Positions 46,260 to 56,905 of a DNA stretch of 64,000 bases are shown here, piece after piece. Position 1 is the stretch's first letter, and every line of letters begins with the position of its first letter. A program made the translations under genes and the position numbers. Where the stretch lies: assembly GCF_905220365.1 (NCBI RefSeq), contig NC_061140.1, positions 11,906,501 through 11,970,500 on the forward strand, read 5' to 3'. The notes beneath the pieces were generated by a model. The model did not search any database. It had not been told where the DNA came from and saw only the letters and a program-made list of their open reading frames with translations. Source of the DNA: Vanessa cardui (taxonomy: Eukaryota > Arthropoda > Insecta > Lepidoptera > Nymphalidae).

Positions 46260-46593
46260 TTTTATTATTATACCTCTTAAACTTTAATAATGAAAAGTAT
46301 TATGCGCTTCTATCATTTTGTGTTCGCGTTAAAACGGTAATCATTTCTAAAGCCGATGTTACATAAGATTAAGAGGATAAGAAAGATTGATCAAGATTGA
46401 TTAAGACGAAGATTACATCGTCAGTTTAGTTTTCAAGTTGAACGAGCTGGAATTTACTTATACCGAAACTTTATACCTTTGAAGTTTAATTATTTGTTAA
46501 CAACATACAATATAGAGGATCCCAATTGTTATGAACACGTCTCAATCTTAAGCTTGTTGAATAAATTATATTTTGTTAAATCTATACATACAA

Positions 46594-46846
46594 TGAAATT
46601 GGAGTGTCTGTTTGTAATATTTAAATAGGCCTTTTTTACTCAATGTATATGTACATATACCAAATAACATTTTTTACAATTTTTGTTGGTCTGTCTGTCT
46701 GTTTGTTCCGGCTAATTTCTGGAACGGCTGGACCGATTTTGACGGAACTTTCACTGGCAGATAACTGATATAATAGGGAGTAACTTAGGCTTCAATATAT
46801 TCTTTTGTTAAATTCAAATGCGTACAAGATAGCGGGCACAGCTAGT
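46594..46846 (+). mobile_element. Family G element, full length
   Basis: Starts AAATTGGAGTGTCTGTTTGT, contains TGGACCGATTTTGACGGAAC and ends GCGGGCACAGCTAGT. It is the reference copy for the family. Confidence 0.7.
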
Positions 46847-46850
46847 AATT

Positions 46851-47060
46851 AATAGCGACCCGCCTTGTCTTCGCGGGGGTACTTGATATATATATCGTTA
46901 TATTATAACAAATTAAAAAAAATCGTTATAAATGATAGCCTATGTGTTATTCTGATGTGTAACCTATATTACTGTAAAATTTCATTCAAATCCGTTCCGG
47001 AGAGTAACAAACATACATACATCCATCCTCTCATCTTTCCCATTTTGAAATTAGTAGTTA
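46851..47060 (+). mobile_element. Probable interspersed repeat
   Basis: GCGACCCGCCTTGTCTTCGC, TCATTCAAATCCGTTCCGGA and AGTAACAAACATACATACAT look like a lepidopteran retroposed or Helitron-like piece, placed end-on after family G. Single copy here, so recalled rather than shown. Confidence 0.4.
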
Positions 47061-47154
47061 GTTTGTAAGATTTAATGTTTTATCCATTTATTTATTTATT
47101 CTTTATTGCACCCAATCTTAAAACTAAAAAAATAAAATAAAAATTACCTCCTTA

Positions 47155-47225
47155 AATTCCTGTTTAAAATTTCGGTCTGTTAGTTTAAAATTTAAACTAA
47201 CAGACCGAAATTTTAAACAGGAATT
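47155..47225. repeat. Perfect 71-bp palindrome, 35-bp arms
   Basis: The left arm 47155-47189 starts AATTCCTGTTTAAAATTTCG. A single A at 47190 separates it from an exact reverse-complement right arm, 47191-47225. Neither arm occurs elsewhere in the window. Confidence 0.97.
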
Positions 47226-47646
47226 CCAATTTGCAGTTAATTTTTGTTAATATAAAATCGGTACATAAGTATCTATACCAATTATTCCTTCAAAAGGAGA
47301 CAAATTAGTATAATGTATAATGAAGCCATTTTTTTAACCTTAGTGCTTCACCTACTAAGGTGAAAAAATATAGGTTGAAAATTTGTATAGAAGCTTGTGC
47401 AAGCAAGTGTTTTTTAAAGTTTCAAGACAAAATTTAATACAGTATTTAGTCTTATGCTTATGAGTAAAAGACAGTTGTTGCAGCGTTTTTAAAAATTTAG
47501 CTCTGAGGGTGAAATGGGGGATGAAAGTTTGAATGGAAGTTTTTCAATTTGGATATTATTAATATGGAAATCAGTGTTTAGGGGTCTCTTGAATAAAGGA
47601 TAGTTATGCCGATTTATGTTCATCAAAAATCGTCACAAATAAAATT
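47226..47646. other. No recognisable feature
   Basis: AT-rich DNA between the palindrome and a family H copy. Confidence 0.4.
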
Positions 47647-47840
47647 ATCTTACATAAATATTATAAATGTGAAAGTAACTCTGTCTGTCTGTATGTTGCT
47701 CTTTCACTACCAAACCGCTGAACCGAATTTGATGAGATTTGATATGAAGCAAATTTGAACTTCAAGGAAGGACCTTCACATTTGCCTTACACATGACAAA
47801 CCACTAAAACACAAGTGAAGCCACGGGCGACAACTAGTAA
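47647..47840 (+). mobile_element. Family H element, full length
   Basis: TAAATATTATAAATGTGAAA to CCACGGGCGACAACTAGTAA. The core AACCGCTGAACCGAATTTGA is intact. Confidence 0.8.
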
Positions 47841-47871
47841 CATTTTAGACAAAAGAGAGTTTTGTTTTTTC

Positions 47872-48165
47872 TTTTTTTATGGTATAGGTTGGCGGACGAG
47901 CATATGGGCCACCTGATGGTAAGTGGTCACCATCACCCGTAGACAATGACGCTGTAAGAAATATTAACTATTCCTTACATCGTCAATGTTCCACCAACCT
48001 TGGGAACTAATAAGATGTTATGTCCCTTGTGCCTGTAGTTACACTGGCTTATTCACCCTTCAAACCGGAACACAACAATATTGAGTACTGTTATTTAGCG
48101 GTAGAATAACTGATGAGTGGGCGGTACCTACCTAGACGGGCTTGCGTAAAGCCCTACCACCCAGT
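47872..48165 (-). mobile_element. Family B, full length
   Basis: TTATGGTATAGGTTGGCGGA to GCCCTACCACCCAGTA. Highly similar to the copies at 38449 and 57895, hence a young subfamily. Confidence 0.92.
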
Positions 48166-48741
48166 AGAAAACCCAAAAAACTCCAATACTTAGAAAAAAA
48201 AATCGTGGATTTCAGTATAATGTTACCGATGGAATAGACTACATAAGAACTATGAACGGCTCCAAAAATAAATTAATAGTCAATATTCCACTTCTGACCA
48301 AAGTCAACTGTTCCTTTTAATAATTAAGGCTTCATAGATAATATCAAGACAATTAGGTTTAACAGTATAATAATAAATTTAATTGGCTGTATAAATAATA
48401 AACATTAATTACGACTGCATTTGCAAAAAGTTATGTTGATGATATCTATATCGAGATAAGAATTTATATGACTCAATAAATATAAACTTATGTCAATAGT
48501 CAGGAAATATGAAAAAGTTGATTCTCCATACACAGAGATCGCCATTTTGGTCAAAGTGATATATTTGTAGACATTTTTACAATAACTATAAGATATCATT
48601 GCTATTCGAAGAATGATTTAGAATTCTTTGATTGTTTTTAGATTGAATTTTATTATATGTTAGGATGTATTATTTATATTTAATTTTATAACAAACAGAT
48701 GTTTCGTTTACATTTATTTTAACAGATCTATCCACATATCA
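48166..48741. other. No recognisable feature
   Basis: AT-rich; the small minus frame at 48405-48599 is unsupported. Confidence 0.4.
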
Positions 48742-49265
48742 ATTCAAATCAAATCAAAATATACTTTATTCAAGTAGTATTTTACAAGAACTTTTGAATC
48801 ATCATCATCATCATCATCAACAGCCTTTTTTCGTCCACTGCTTGACATTCGTCAGACGTCTCCAATAGCACACCACTGTGATCGATCTCCGGCTACTCGC
48901 ATCTAGCTCCTGCCTGCCGCCTTGCGTAAGTCGTCACTTCACCGTGCCCGAGGACGTCCTACACTACGTTTGCCGAGACGCGGTCTCCACTCTAGAACAC
49001 AATTTAATTTAATTTGAATCATCATTTAACAATTAAGTGAAGCTACCACCGGTTCGAAAAGTAGATTCTACCGAGAAGAACCGGCAAAGACCCAATAGTT
49101 ACTCTTTTTCAACATTTAAAAATACAGTCATGTTACTTAATTACAATTATATATGCCTGTAATATATCCTGCCTGGATGTCAACAAGTATTAATTCCACG
49201 CTTTTTTTTCGTCTGTATAATCTTGTATTGAATAATATGCCTTCTTTACCAATGTATTTTTGCAA
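48742..49265 (-). mobile_element. LINE 3' end (family C) with nested insertion
   Basis: AATCAAATCAAAATATACTT, then a break at 48806-49012, then AACAATTAAGTGAAGCTACC, TATATCCTGCCTGGATGTCA and ATTAATTCCACGC. It ends in the last codons of the RT frame (position of AWN-stop in the 53.6-kb copy) and AATTTACGAAACGGCAAAGT. 5' truncated. Confidence 0.85.
48806..49012 (-). mobile_element. RTE-type LINE tail inserted in LINE C, with target duplication
   Basis: TTTGAATCATCAT flanks the insert on both sides (48793-48805 and 49013-49025). On the minus strand it encodes VLEWRPRLGKRSVGRPRAR, stop, SDDLRKAAGRS, stop, MRVAGDRSQW, where both stops replace tryptophan codons expected in the family. It ends in a (GAT)n tail. 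This pattern is typical of RTE-clade C-termini in Lepidoptera (recalled). The tail makes the exact duplication length ambiguous by a few bases. Confidence 0.8.
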
Positions 49266-49704
49266 ATGACTTGAATTTACGAAACGGCAAAGTTAAAAGT
49301 GTCTGTGGAATTATCCTCCCGCTTGTTTCAGATATCCTGATCCAGATTGCACTTTCCATTAGATGATCATCCTGCTCGTTTATTACATTTTATGTGTGAG
49401 TAATTACTGTAGACCTAAATTAATTAATAGGGATCCCTGCTCACTGTTTCCAATTTATACGATTGCTTAAAACAATATTTATTTATTTAAAAATTGTTTG
49501 AATCGTAACGGCGCAGAACCGAGTTAATTACTCGGGACAAAATCCCCGGAAACATCTGCTGTTTGCCTAATATTCGTAAATGTACTTAATGTTTTGTTTT
49601 AATTAATCTTACTTATATTATAAATGCAAAAGTTTGTGTTCGGGTGTTGGTAACGAAATTATATGATTATATTGCTAGCATGCGATTGTTTTATTTTTTT
49701 ATTT
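49266..49704. other. No gene; possible Helitron-like start
   Basis: TATTATAAATGCAAAAGTTT near 49617 resembles the start of a family H relative, but no matching body follows. Confidence 0.3.
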
Positions 49705-49930
49705 TAATGTTGGTAGACGGACGGATATATGGGATGAATAATATCTTATGGGAAGTAGTGTCCATCATAGACTTTGGCTATGACTGTCAACCTTGGGAAG
49801 TAGGATGTTAATGTCTCTAATGCCTGTAACTATACAGGAACTCATCCTTCAAACCCGGACAATAATATTGAGTATTACCATTTGGCGTAGAATATGTGAT
49901 GATGCTTTATTCAGATTTGTAAAAAACCAA
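49705..49930 (-). mobile_element. Diverged family B copy
   Basis: TGTTGGTAGACGGACGGATA to GATGCTTTATTCAGATTTGT, with many substitutions. Confidence 0.6.
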
Positions 49931-50535
49931 CCAGTACTTTTGGAGTAATTATGCAAACAATACTTCTATAAGGTAATTCCAGGGTAATAAATTTTTGAGA
50001 GATATTTGCTCCAATAAGCATTAACAGTTAAGATCATATTTAAGTCCGTTTGTCACTTTTCCAACTTGAAATTAGTATTTTACAAATTTGAAAATTGTGG
50101 ACACATCCGCATATTTCATTGAAACTATGAAAGTACATAAGATAATTTTAATTATGTAACTAAAATTATAATTCTACTAGCATTTAGTTTGAGTCCAGCA
50201 AGGATTGCGGTTAACGGTTTATAATTAATAGAATACTTTTAACCCAACTGTCAGCAATTCACGGAAGTGCATGTTTTTATATTTCACCTTTAAAAGGCAA
50301 TGCCTTCGATAGACCGAACGGCGGCCGTGAGATGGTACTCGTAGGTAGCTTATGGTAAGTGGGAAATAATTGTGTGAGAAAAATATTTAAACGGTGACAT
50401 AATTTTTAATGTCAGCTTATATATATAAAAATAAAACGCTTGCATCGTCTGTCTCAAGTACATAAAATCTAACCCAGAGTTCAAAGTCAGCAGACTGTTT
50501 GTGTGTCTAACAAATGTGTCGTCTGATGGTATGTG
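49931..50535. other. No recognisable feature
   Basis: AT-rich, with one GC-richer patch at about 50315-50335 (CCGAACGGCGGCCGTGAGAT). Confidence 0.4.
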
Positions 50536-50821
50536 GTACAACAACAACAACAGCCTGTAAATTCCCACTGCTGGGCTAAAGGCCTCCTCTCCCTTTGAGG
50601 AGAAGGTTTGGAACATATTCCACCATGCTGTTCCAATGCGGGTTGGTGGAATACACATGTGGCAGAATTTCTATGAAATTTGGCACATGCAGGTTTCCTC
50701 ACGATGGTTTCCTTCACCGCTGAACACGAGATGTATTACAAAGACAAATTAAGTACATGAATCAGCGGCGGTTTGAACCCGCAATCATCGGTGAAGATGC
50801 ACGCGTTCTAAACACTCGACT
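50536..50821 (-). mobile_element. SINE family A, full length with tail
   Basis: Tail complement ACAACAACAACAACAGCCTG, an intact body and an inverted B box (GGTTTGAACCC). The A box end is cut at AACACTCGACTCG, where a second head of opposite orientation begins. Confidence 0.9.
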
Positions 50822-50823
50822 CG

Positions 50824-50852
50824 TGTCGAGATGGCCCAGTGGTTATATGTGG
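50824..50852 (+). mobile_element. SINE family A head fragment, head-to-head with previous copy
   Basis: GTGTCGAGATGGCCCAGTGG is the plus-strand start of a second family A copy, ending after about 29 bp in unrelated sequence. Confidence 0.7.
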
Positions 50853-50879
50853 TTCCTCTGTAACAAATACTAATTATAA

Positions 50880-50975
50880 TTTATGTCACTCAAACAAACT
50901 TGAGAACTAAAAAGCTGTGTCCCTTGGACCTATAATTATTCGAGTTCTACCATCCTTCAAACTGACCGCCTGATT
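50880..50975 (-). mobile_element. Family B fragment
   Basis: TGTGTCCCTTGGACCTATAA and CATCCTTCAAACTGACC, diverged centre of family B. Confidence 0.45.
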
Positions 50976-51229
50976 ATCACCAGACGGTTAAAATTATAAG
51001 ACATTGGAACTACAAATTGGACGAAAATTTTCATTTTGTAATATAGAGAATGATGAATAGATTTTGAAATTTTGATTAACGACCTGCTCCCACGACTAGT
51101 TTAAAAGTGACGAATCACTTTATATTTTGAGAAAACTTCACTTTAAGATCTACAAACCTGTTCAAAGTGTCATATTTGGGGATATACAAACACATTGCAT
51201 TTATTTTTACTATGTCTCAGGCAAAGGCA

Positions 51230-51238
<9 letters not shown>

Positions 51239-51274
<36 letters not shown>
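51239..51274. repeat. (AT)18 microsatellite
   Basis: Uninterrupted AT dinucleotides adjoining the 5' side of a family B copy. Confidence 0.95.
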
Positions 51275-51278
<4 letters not shown>

Positions 51279-51284
51279 CTATAC

Positions 51285-51584
51285 TTGGTGGTAGGGCCAA
51301 AGCCCTGCAACAAATGCAAGCCCACCTAGGTAGGTACAACTCACTCATCAGATATTCTACCACTAAACAACAGTACTCAGTATTGTTGTCTTCCGGTTTG
51401 AAGGGTGAGTGAGCCAGTGTAACTACAGGCACGGGATATAGCAGCTTAGTTCCCAAGGTTGGTGGCGCATTGACGATGTAAGGAATAGTTAATAATTCTT
51501 ACAGCGTCATTGTCTATGGGTGATGGTGACCACTTACCATCAGGTGGCCCATATGTTTGTACGCCAAGCTATTCCATAAAAAAA
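51285..51584 (+). mobile_element. Family B, full length
   Basis: ACTTGGTGGTAGGGCCAAAG to CAAGCTATTCCATAAAAAAA, in sense orientation with its A-rich tail. A small insertion (AAAGCCCTGCAACAAATGC) disrupts the first 40 bp. Confidence 0.9.
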
Positions 51585-51588
51585 CAAG

Positions 51589-51773
51589 TGTTATAAATGT
51601 GAAAATAACTCTGTGTGTCTGTCTATTAGTCGCTCTTTCACGGCCAAACCGCTGAGCTGACATTGATGAAATTTGCAGAAGCAAACTTGAACTCCAAGAA
51701 AGGCTACTTTTTCACCTGACACATGACAACCAACACCCTAAAACGTAAGCCAAGCCGCGGGCGACTACTAGTA
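51589..51773 (+). mobile_element. Family H element, full length
   Basis: TTATAAATGTGAAAATAACT to GCCGCGGGCGACTACTAGTA. It abuts the A-rich tail of the preceding family B copy. Confidence 0.8.
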
Positions 51774-52248
51774 TGCAATCAATATTTTCTTTTTCTCACA
51801 TGCCGATTGTGTTTTGCATAATTAAAAAAATTAAATCAAAATAAATTAAAAAAAAAGACGTCACATCAAAAGTGAAATGAAATTGAGAACGAAGTCAGGG
51901 GTAAATAATAAAGGTAAAATAATAAGTGGTGATTAAATAGATTGCGCTGATGTAATTATCGTATTACTGATATGAAGACTCATAACATATGTTTATCCTT
52001 TTAATTTTTTTTTTCTAATACAATTTTTATGTTACTTATTAATATTGACATATTGTCTGTTATTATTCCTTATAACTGATAAATTAATCATTTAAAAATA
52101 GTATATAAGTGTAAAGTGAAAAATAAATAAACCGATCGCTTTATTATTTAGAAAACTCACAACGTATAACTGCGCAAAAGATAACGCACAGTTACGCGTT
52201 TGCATGCATCTACACGCGATTATGCTCTACGTAGCATGTATATATGTA

Positions 52249-52250
<2 letters not shown>
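51774..52250. other. No recognisable feature
   Basis: AT-rich DNA between a family H copy and a long AT tract. Confidence 0.4.

Positions 52251-52301
<51 letters not shown>
52251..52301. repeat. (TA)n microsatellite, about 51 bp
   Basis: Uninterrupted TA dinucleotides. The longest simple repeat in the window. Confidence 0.95.
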
Positions 52302-52303
<2 letters not shown>

Positions 52304-52371
52304 CTCAATTCACAAAACAATCAAAATATTATAAATAAATGTGGAATATTTTGTCCTGGTAAACACATCGG

Positions 52372-52618
52372 TTATAGGTATTTAAATAAATAAACAAATA
52401 TGAGACAAGATCACATACATCACTCTCATCCCAATGTAAGTAGCTAAAGTGTGTTATGGAAAGTCAGTAGTAACGACGGTACCACAATCACCCAGACCCA
52501 ACACAACAAAGAAAACTAATGATAATCTGCATCGACTTGGCCGGGAATCGAACCCGGGACCTCGGAGTGGCGTGCCATTGAAAACCTGTGTACATACCAC
52601 TCAACCACGGAGGTCGAC
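52372..52618 (-). mobile_element. SINE family K, full length
   Basis: The ATT-rich tail complement at the left, GATCACATACATCACTCTCA, then the inverted B box GGGAATCGAACCCGGGAC and A box (CCACTCAACCACGGAGGTCG). Both internal promoter boxes are intact. Confidence 0.9.
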
Positions 52619-53071
52619 TAATGTGATTTCATGTTTTTGATATTTTGCAATTAATCCCTTAGAATAACAAGGAAATTAAGCATTCGAACGCATTATTAAA
52701 TGTTATTTATCTACATAATACAGACCATTTTTCATAAGACATTTTATTAGAGAAAAAGAAACATCTGATAAGTACTAATTTTCTTGCTGAGTTCGATGTA
52801 ATCTATGTATATTCTATGACGTCACAAATTTGCTTATATAAGAATATTTTGATTTGACGTAAACATATTTTGGGAAGATCACGGTTCCTATCTTCATGGA
52901 GTTGAAAAATAACGTCGCTGGCTCTATCTTATTGATATCAATATAAAACACGAATAGGGTATTTTTTGGAAGGGTCGAAACTATTCCCAAAGGCATGGCA
53001 ATGGATGAAGATAGAACAAAATAATGTGCCTCAGTTTATTGCGAGCAAAACATAACTTTATGCTGTATTTA
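52619..53071. other. No gene; one TGACGTCA octamer
   Basis: TGACGTCA at 52817-52824, within TATGACGTCA. Otherwise unassigned AT-rich DNA. Confidence 0.4.
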
Positions 53072-53315
53072 AATCAAATCAATTTTATTCAAGTAAACTT
53101 CACAATGAAGCGTTTCTGAATGGTAAATAATTAAATACTACCACCGTTTCGGAAACCAGCTTCTAGCGAGAAGAAACGGCAAGTTGGCAACTCGCATAGT
53201 TGCTCTTTTCAAATAAACAGATTTATAATGCTGTTATTTACAGTAATTAGTATCCTATGATGGGTCCCGAGCCTAACTCCAGGCGTGTCTTTTTAAAAAG
53301 TAGTCTTTTAATGAA
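53072..53315 (-). mobile_element. LINE 3' end, family R
   Basis: Tail side AAATCAAATCAATTTTATTC, then CTACCACCGTTTCGGAAACC, GCGAGAAGAAACGGCAAGTT and GGTCCCGAGCCTAACTCC. It differs from family C but shares its 3' UTR plan. It sits immediately beyond the 3' tail of the LINE C copy, in the same orientation. Confidence 0.7.
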
Positions 53316-53560
53316 TCAAAATCAAAAAATCAAAATCAAAGTATACTTTATTCAAGTGGGCTTTTACAAGCACTTTTGAATCGTCATTTAACAATTAAGT
53401 GAAGCTACCACCGGTTCGGATGTAGATTATACCGAGAAGAACCGGCAAGAAACTCAGTAGTTACTCTTTTTCAACATTTAAAAAAATACAGTCATGTTAA
53501 TTAATTTTTAAGTTAATACAAATATTAAATTAATATATCCTGCCTGGAAGTCAACAGGTA
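53316..53560 (-). mobile_element. 3' UTR and TCAAA-type tail of LINE family C
   Basis: From the RT stop codon at 53561 to the repeated CAAAATCAAAAAATCAAAAT tail. Reading on the minus strand it carries CCGGTTCTTCTCGGTATAAT and CCGAACCGGTGGTAGC. At least five other fragments in the window derive from this or closely related tails. Confidence 0.85.
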
Positions 53561-54748
53561 TTAATTCCACGCTTTTTTATCATCTACAAAATCTTGTATT
53601 GAATAATACGCCTTTTTCACCAATGTATTTTTTATGAACGATTTGAATTTACGAGACGGCAAAGTTAAAAATGTCTGTGGAATTTTATTATAGAAATGGA
53701 TACCTTGCCCCAAGAAAGATTTATTGACTTTGCGGAGTCGGAAACTTGGCGTTATAAGCTTATCCTTACTTCTAGTGCATATACAATGATTATCACAGAT
53801 TTTATCAAAGTTATCAATGTTACTGTGAATATACATGATATTGTTGTAAATATATTGCGACGCAACAGTGAGTATTCCTACTCTGTTAAAAACATCCCGA
53901 AGAGAGTCTCTAGCTCCAAGATTATAAATAAACCGAATTGCTCTCTTTTGTAAAATAAAGATAGATTCAATGTCTGCAGCGTTACCCCAAAGTAATATGC
54001 CATATGACATAATACTGTGAAAATAACCAAAATAAACTAAACGAGCGGTATCAATATCAGTTAGTTGTCTAACTTTTCTAACCGCGTATGCTGCGGAGCT
54101 GAGTCTCCCTGTTAGGGAAGACAAATGGGGACTCCACTGAAGTCTGGAATCCAATTCTATTCCCAAGAACACGGTAGTATCGGCTACATCAAGCGGGCCA
54201 CCGCTTAAAGATATATTATAATGTTGCTTCCTAACATTGGGTAGGGTAAAAACTACACTTTTTGTTTTTTGGGTATTCAAAACCAAATTATTTACATTAA
54301 ACCAATCTTGTATCTTTTTTTTCCTGTCAACCTTAAAAATAAGTGAAGTATCGTCAGCAAACAATACTATATCACAAATACCTTTAACAAAGAAAGGAAG
54401 GTCATTTATATATACTAGGAATAGAAAAGGACTCAAAATTGAACCTTGTGGAACACCCATTTTTAGTGTAGATCCAGTAGACTTTATTCCATTCATGAAA
54501 ACTTGCTGAATTCTTTGACTTAAGTATGAAGCAATAAGATCAAGAGCCCTACCTTTAACGCCGTAATATTTGAGCTTATAAAGAAGCGTCTCGTGTTCTA
54601 CACAATCAAATGCTTTAGATAAATCACAGAATACCCCAATAGCATTCTGTGATTTCTCCCAAGCATCGTAAATATGCTTAAGAAGCGCAATTCCCGCATC
54701 AGTTAAATAATATGACTTATTTATTAATTTCTTTATGCCAGATTTTTT
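53561..54748 (-). pseudogene. LINE reverse transcriptase, C-terminal 395 residues (5' truncated)
   Basis: The frame is open from 54748 (bounded by an in-frame TAA at 54749-54751) to the TAA at 53561, longer than the ATG-initiated part (54496). Numbering from 54748: catalytic motif A FCDLSKAFD at residues 40-48, MGVPQGSILSPFLF from residue 97, and the active-site FADD at 130-133, followed by thumb-type sequence (FLGIELDSRLQW) and a C-terminal region with LVYFGYFHSIMSYG and LLWGNAADIESIFILQKRA. It belongs to the jockey/CR1-type non-LTR group and would copy LINE RNA at a nicked target site. Endonuclease and ORF1 are missing. Only about 17 residues separate FADD from the WF of DWFNVNNLVLN, where relatives usually have around 30, so an in-frame deletion is likely. 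No stops elsewhere: a young, dead-on-arrival copy. Confidence 0.9.
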
Positions 54749-54869
54749 TTACCGATAACATTTGCCGTATATTTACAACTGCAATCAAAAATGTAGGAGG
54801 CTCTCAATTTGGATGATTCTATATTTGTTTATGTGTGTTCCCATATAACTGCTTCATATATTGACAAAT

Positions 54870-55063
54870 TTCAACTACAACAACAACAGCCTATAAATTT
54901 CCCACTGCTGGGCTAATCCCTCCTCTCCCTTTGCGAAGGTTTGGAACATATTCCAACATGTTGTTCCAATGCGGGTTGGTGGAATACTCATGTGTCAGAA
55001 TTTTTATGAAATTAGACACATGCAGGTTTCCTCACAATGTTTTCCTTCACCGTTGAGCACGCA
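54870..55063 (-). mobile_element. SINE family A, 3' two thirds
   Basis: CTACAACAACAACAGCCTAT tail complement through TTTTCCTTCACCGTTGAGCA. The tRNA-like head is absent. Confidence 0.85.
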
Positions 55064-56235
55064 AAGAACAGCGCCCTTATTTGGTAAGACTTCACTCATA
55101 ATATTTGGAAATCCGACTTACGTAGTACGTTAGGCCCTGTCATAATTATTATAGTCAATATCGCATGTCACATTCTGACATTTCTTATACTACGATGAGT
55201 TTCGACTATTGTATTATAGAATAACGATCAAAAGTTAACGGGAGGCTTCGATAAATGCCAGCAAATTCAGCGCGAATACTGCTTTATAATGCTACTAGAG
55301 TCAATTTTATTTCTGTAATAAAAAAAGCGTTCATTAACGACATATAATAACTCAGAAAATTGAAGGTAAATATTATCTTAGTAAATCGATTTTATAATGA
55401 GTCTAATAATTTATTCGATATTACTTTATCGATATTAATTAAGTGTAGCTGCTAATGCAGCCATAAACAGTGCGAGTACGATGCCTTTTGTTATAAATAG
55501 CAAAGGGAACAAATGTTTCGATATTAACTCACAAAAAGCCATAAAATAAAACCTCAAATAACCCATCGTTAGCGGCCACAAAGATCCCTATCTGCAACTT
55601 CACGGGCCTGTGACGCGATAATTTCTTTAACATTAACACCTCGTATCAAAACTGTGTAACCTAAAAATTAAATATTTTTAAAATTTATCTTAGAATTAAA
55701 TGTTATAAACCGTGTACTAATGTATGTATGTAATTATTTTTGATAAGGAATACAAAAAAAAAATCCTTTATCAAATAAATAAATAATCAGATATATATTT
55801 AAAAAAAATTAAAATAGAAACTACGTATTCCACAACATTTTGATAAAATATATGAAATATAAAACTGAGGTTTTGTAATATTATGAGTTGTACCACTTTA
55901 CCGATTACCGCGGTAGTGATGACCACATGTCTAAGTCGACAATACATAATGTGATATTAATTGTTCTGCGTACATGAAACGGTGAAACACGGTTTTTTTG
56001 CTCACTCAATCGGGCTTAATTTTACTTCTGATAATCTGTTTATTCAATGGAAAAAACACATCGCATTTCGTTATAATTATATTATTTGTATCCGTGTGGT
56101 TTTCGCTAATGATGTGTCATTTTATTTTAGTGTTAATCATTATTATATTTTTGTAAATCATGTATGCATATTTTTTGCAGGTTTTTATTCTTTACTTTTT
56201 TATATTAGTTATTTCATCTCGGGTTATCTATTTTA
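55064..56235. other. No recognisable feature
   Basis: AT-rich. The 106-codon frame 55961-56281 is Phe/Tyr/Ile-rich and ends inside a SINE, so I reject it as a gene. Confidence 0.4.
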
Positions 56236-56450
56236 CAACAAAATTAGACAACATCACATACATTACTCTGATCCCCATTAAGTAGCTAAAGCACTTGTGT
56301 TCTGGAAAATCAGAAGTAACGACGGCACCACAAACACTGAGACCCAAGACGACATAGAAAATCAACGAACTTGTTCTAAATCGAATCGGCCGGGAATCGA
56401 ACCCGGGACCTCAGAGTGGCGTACCCATAAAAACCGGCGTAAACGTTATA
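56236..56450 (-). mobile_element. SINE family K, interrupted at the head
   Basis: Body and inverted B box (GGGAATCGAACCCGGGAC) are intact, but the expected A box region is displaced. CACACCTTGGAGGTCAATA, resembling the head, appears only at about 56519-56537. The intervening 70 bp is foreign or rearranged. Confidence 0.8.
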
Positions 56451-56599
56451 TCATCGACGATACATCATCGTCTAATTTATATACAATATATTTCTGATGT
56501 GAAACAGTTATTTTATTGACACACCTTGGAGGTCAATACCGAAAAACAGATCAAACTCAAATTCTCCTGTAATCAATATGGAAGTTTTACACTTACTTA

Positions 56600-56705
56600 T
56601 TGGTAATCAAATTAAATGCTATCTACGGTTCGGAAAAGAATATACCCAGACCTGAGAAGAACTGGAAAGAAAAACTCAGCTGGGAAGAATCGGCGGTTTC
56701 TGAGA
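56600..56705 (-). mobile_element. LINE 3' UTR fragment
   Basis: CTATCTACGGTTCGGAAAAG and CAGACCTGAGAAGAACTGG match the subfamily at 27.1 kb. Confidence 0.5.
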
Positions 56706-56744
56706 GAGAGGTTTCAAGGGCTGTTAACAAAGGTTGCATTTTTG

Positions 56745-56905
56745 GTGTTAAGGTTTTGTGCAGGGCCATTTCGATAGGTATCCTCCACACATTATATTTT
56801 CAACCACTAAACAACAAAAAAGGACATTTAAGTTTCCAAGAATGACGCAGTACCAGTGTCTACGGACAGTGGTGACAACTTACTATCAGGTGGTGCACTG
56901 GACTT
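56745..56905 (+). mobile_element. Degenerate family B copy
   Basis: AGTGGTGACAACTTACTATC and AGGTGGTGCACTGG correspond to the 3' part of family B. The middle is mostly lost. Confidence 0.45.

Noticed and set aside
48800..48818. Independent (ATC)n microsatellite
   Set aside because: It is the 3' tail of the RTE-type insertion.
52372..52618. tRNA gene
   Set aside because: The A and B boxes are those of a SINE head. No complete cloverleaf or paired acceptor stem is seen here or in the family A heads.
53696..54509. Plus-strand frames at 53696-53953 and 54237-54509
   Set aside because: They are antisense shadows of the reverse transcriptase.
55961..56281. 106-codon hydrophobic frame as a membrane protein
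   Set aside because: Phe/Tyr/Ile richness reflects T-rich DNA, and the frame ends inside SINE family K.
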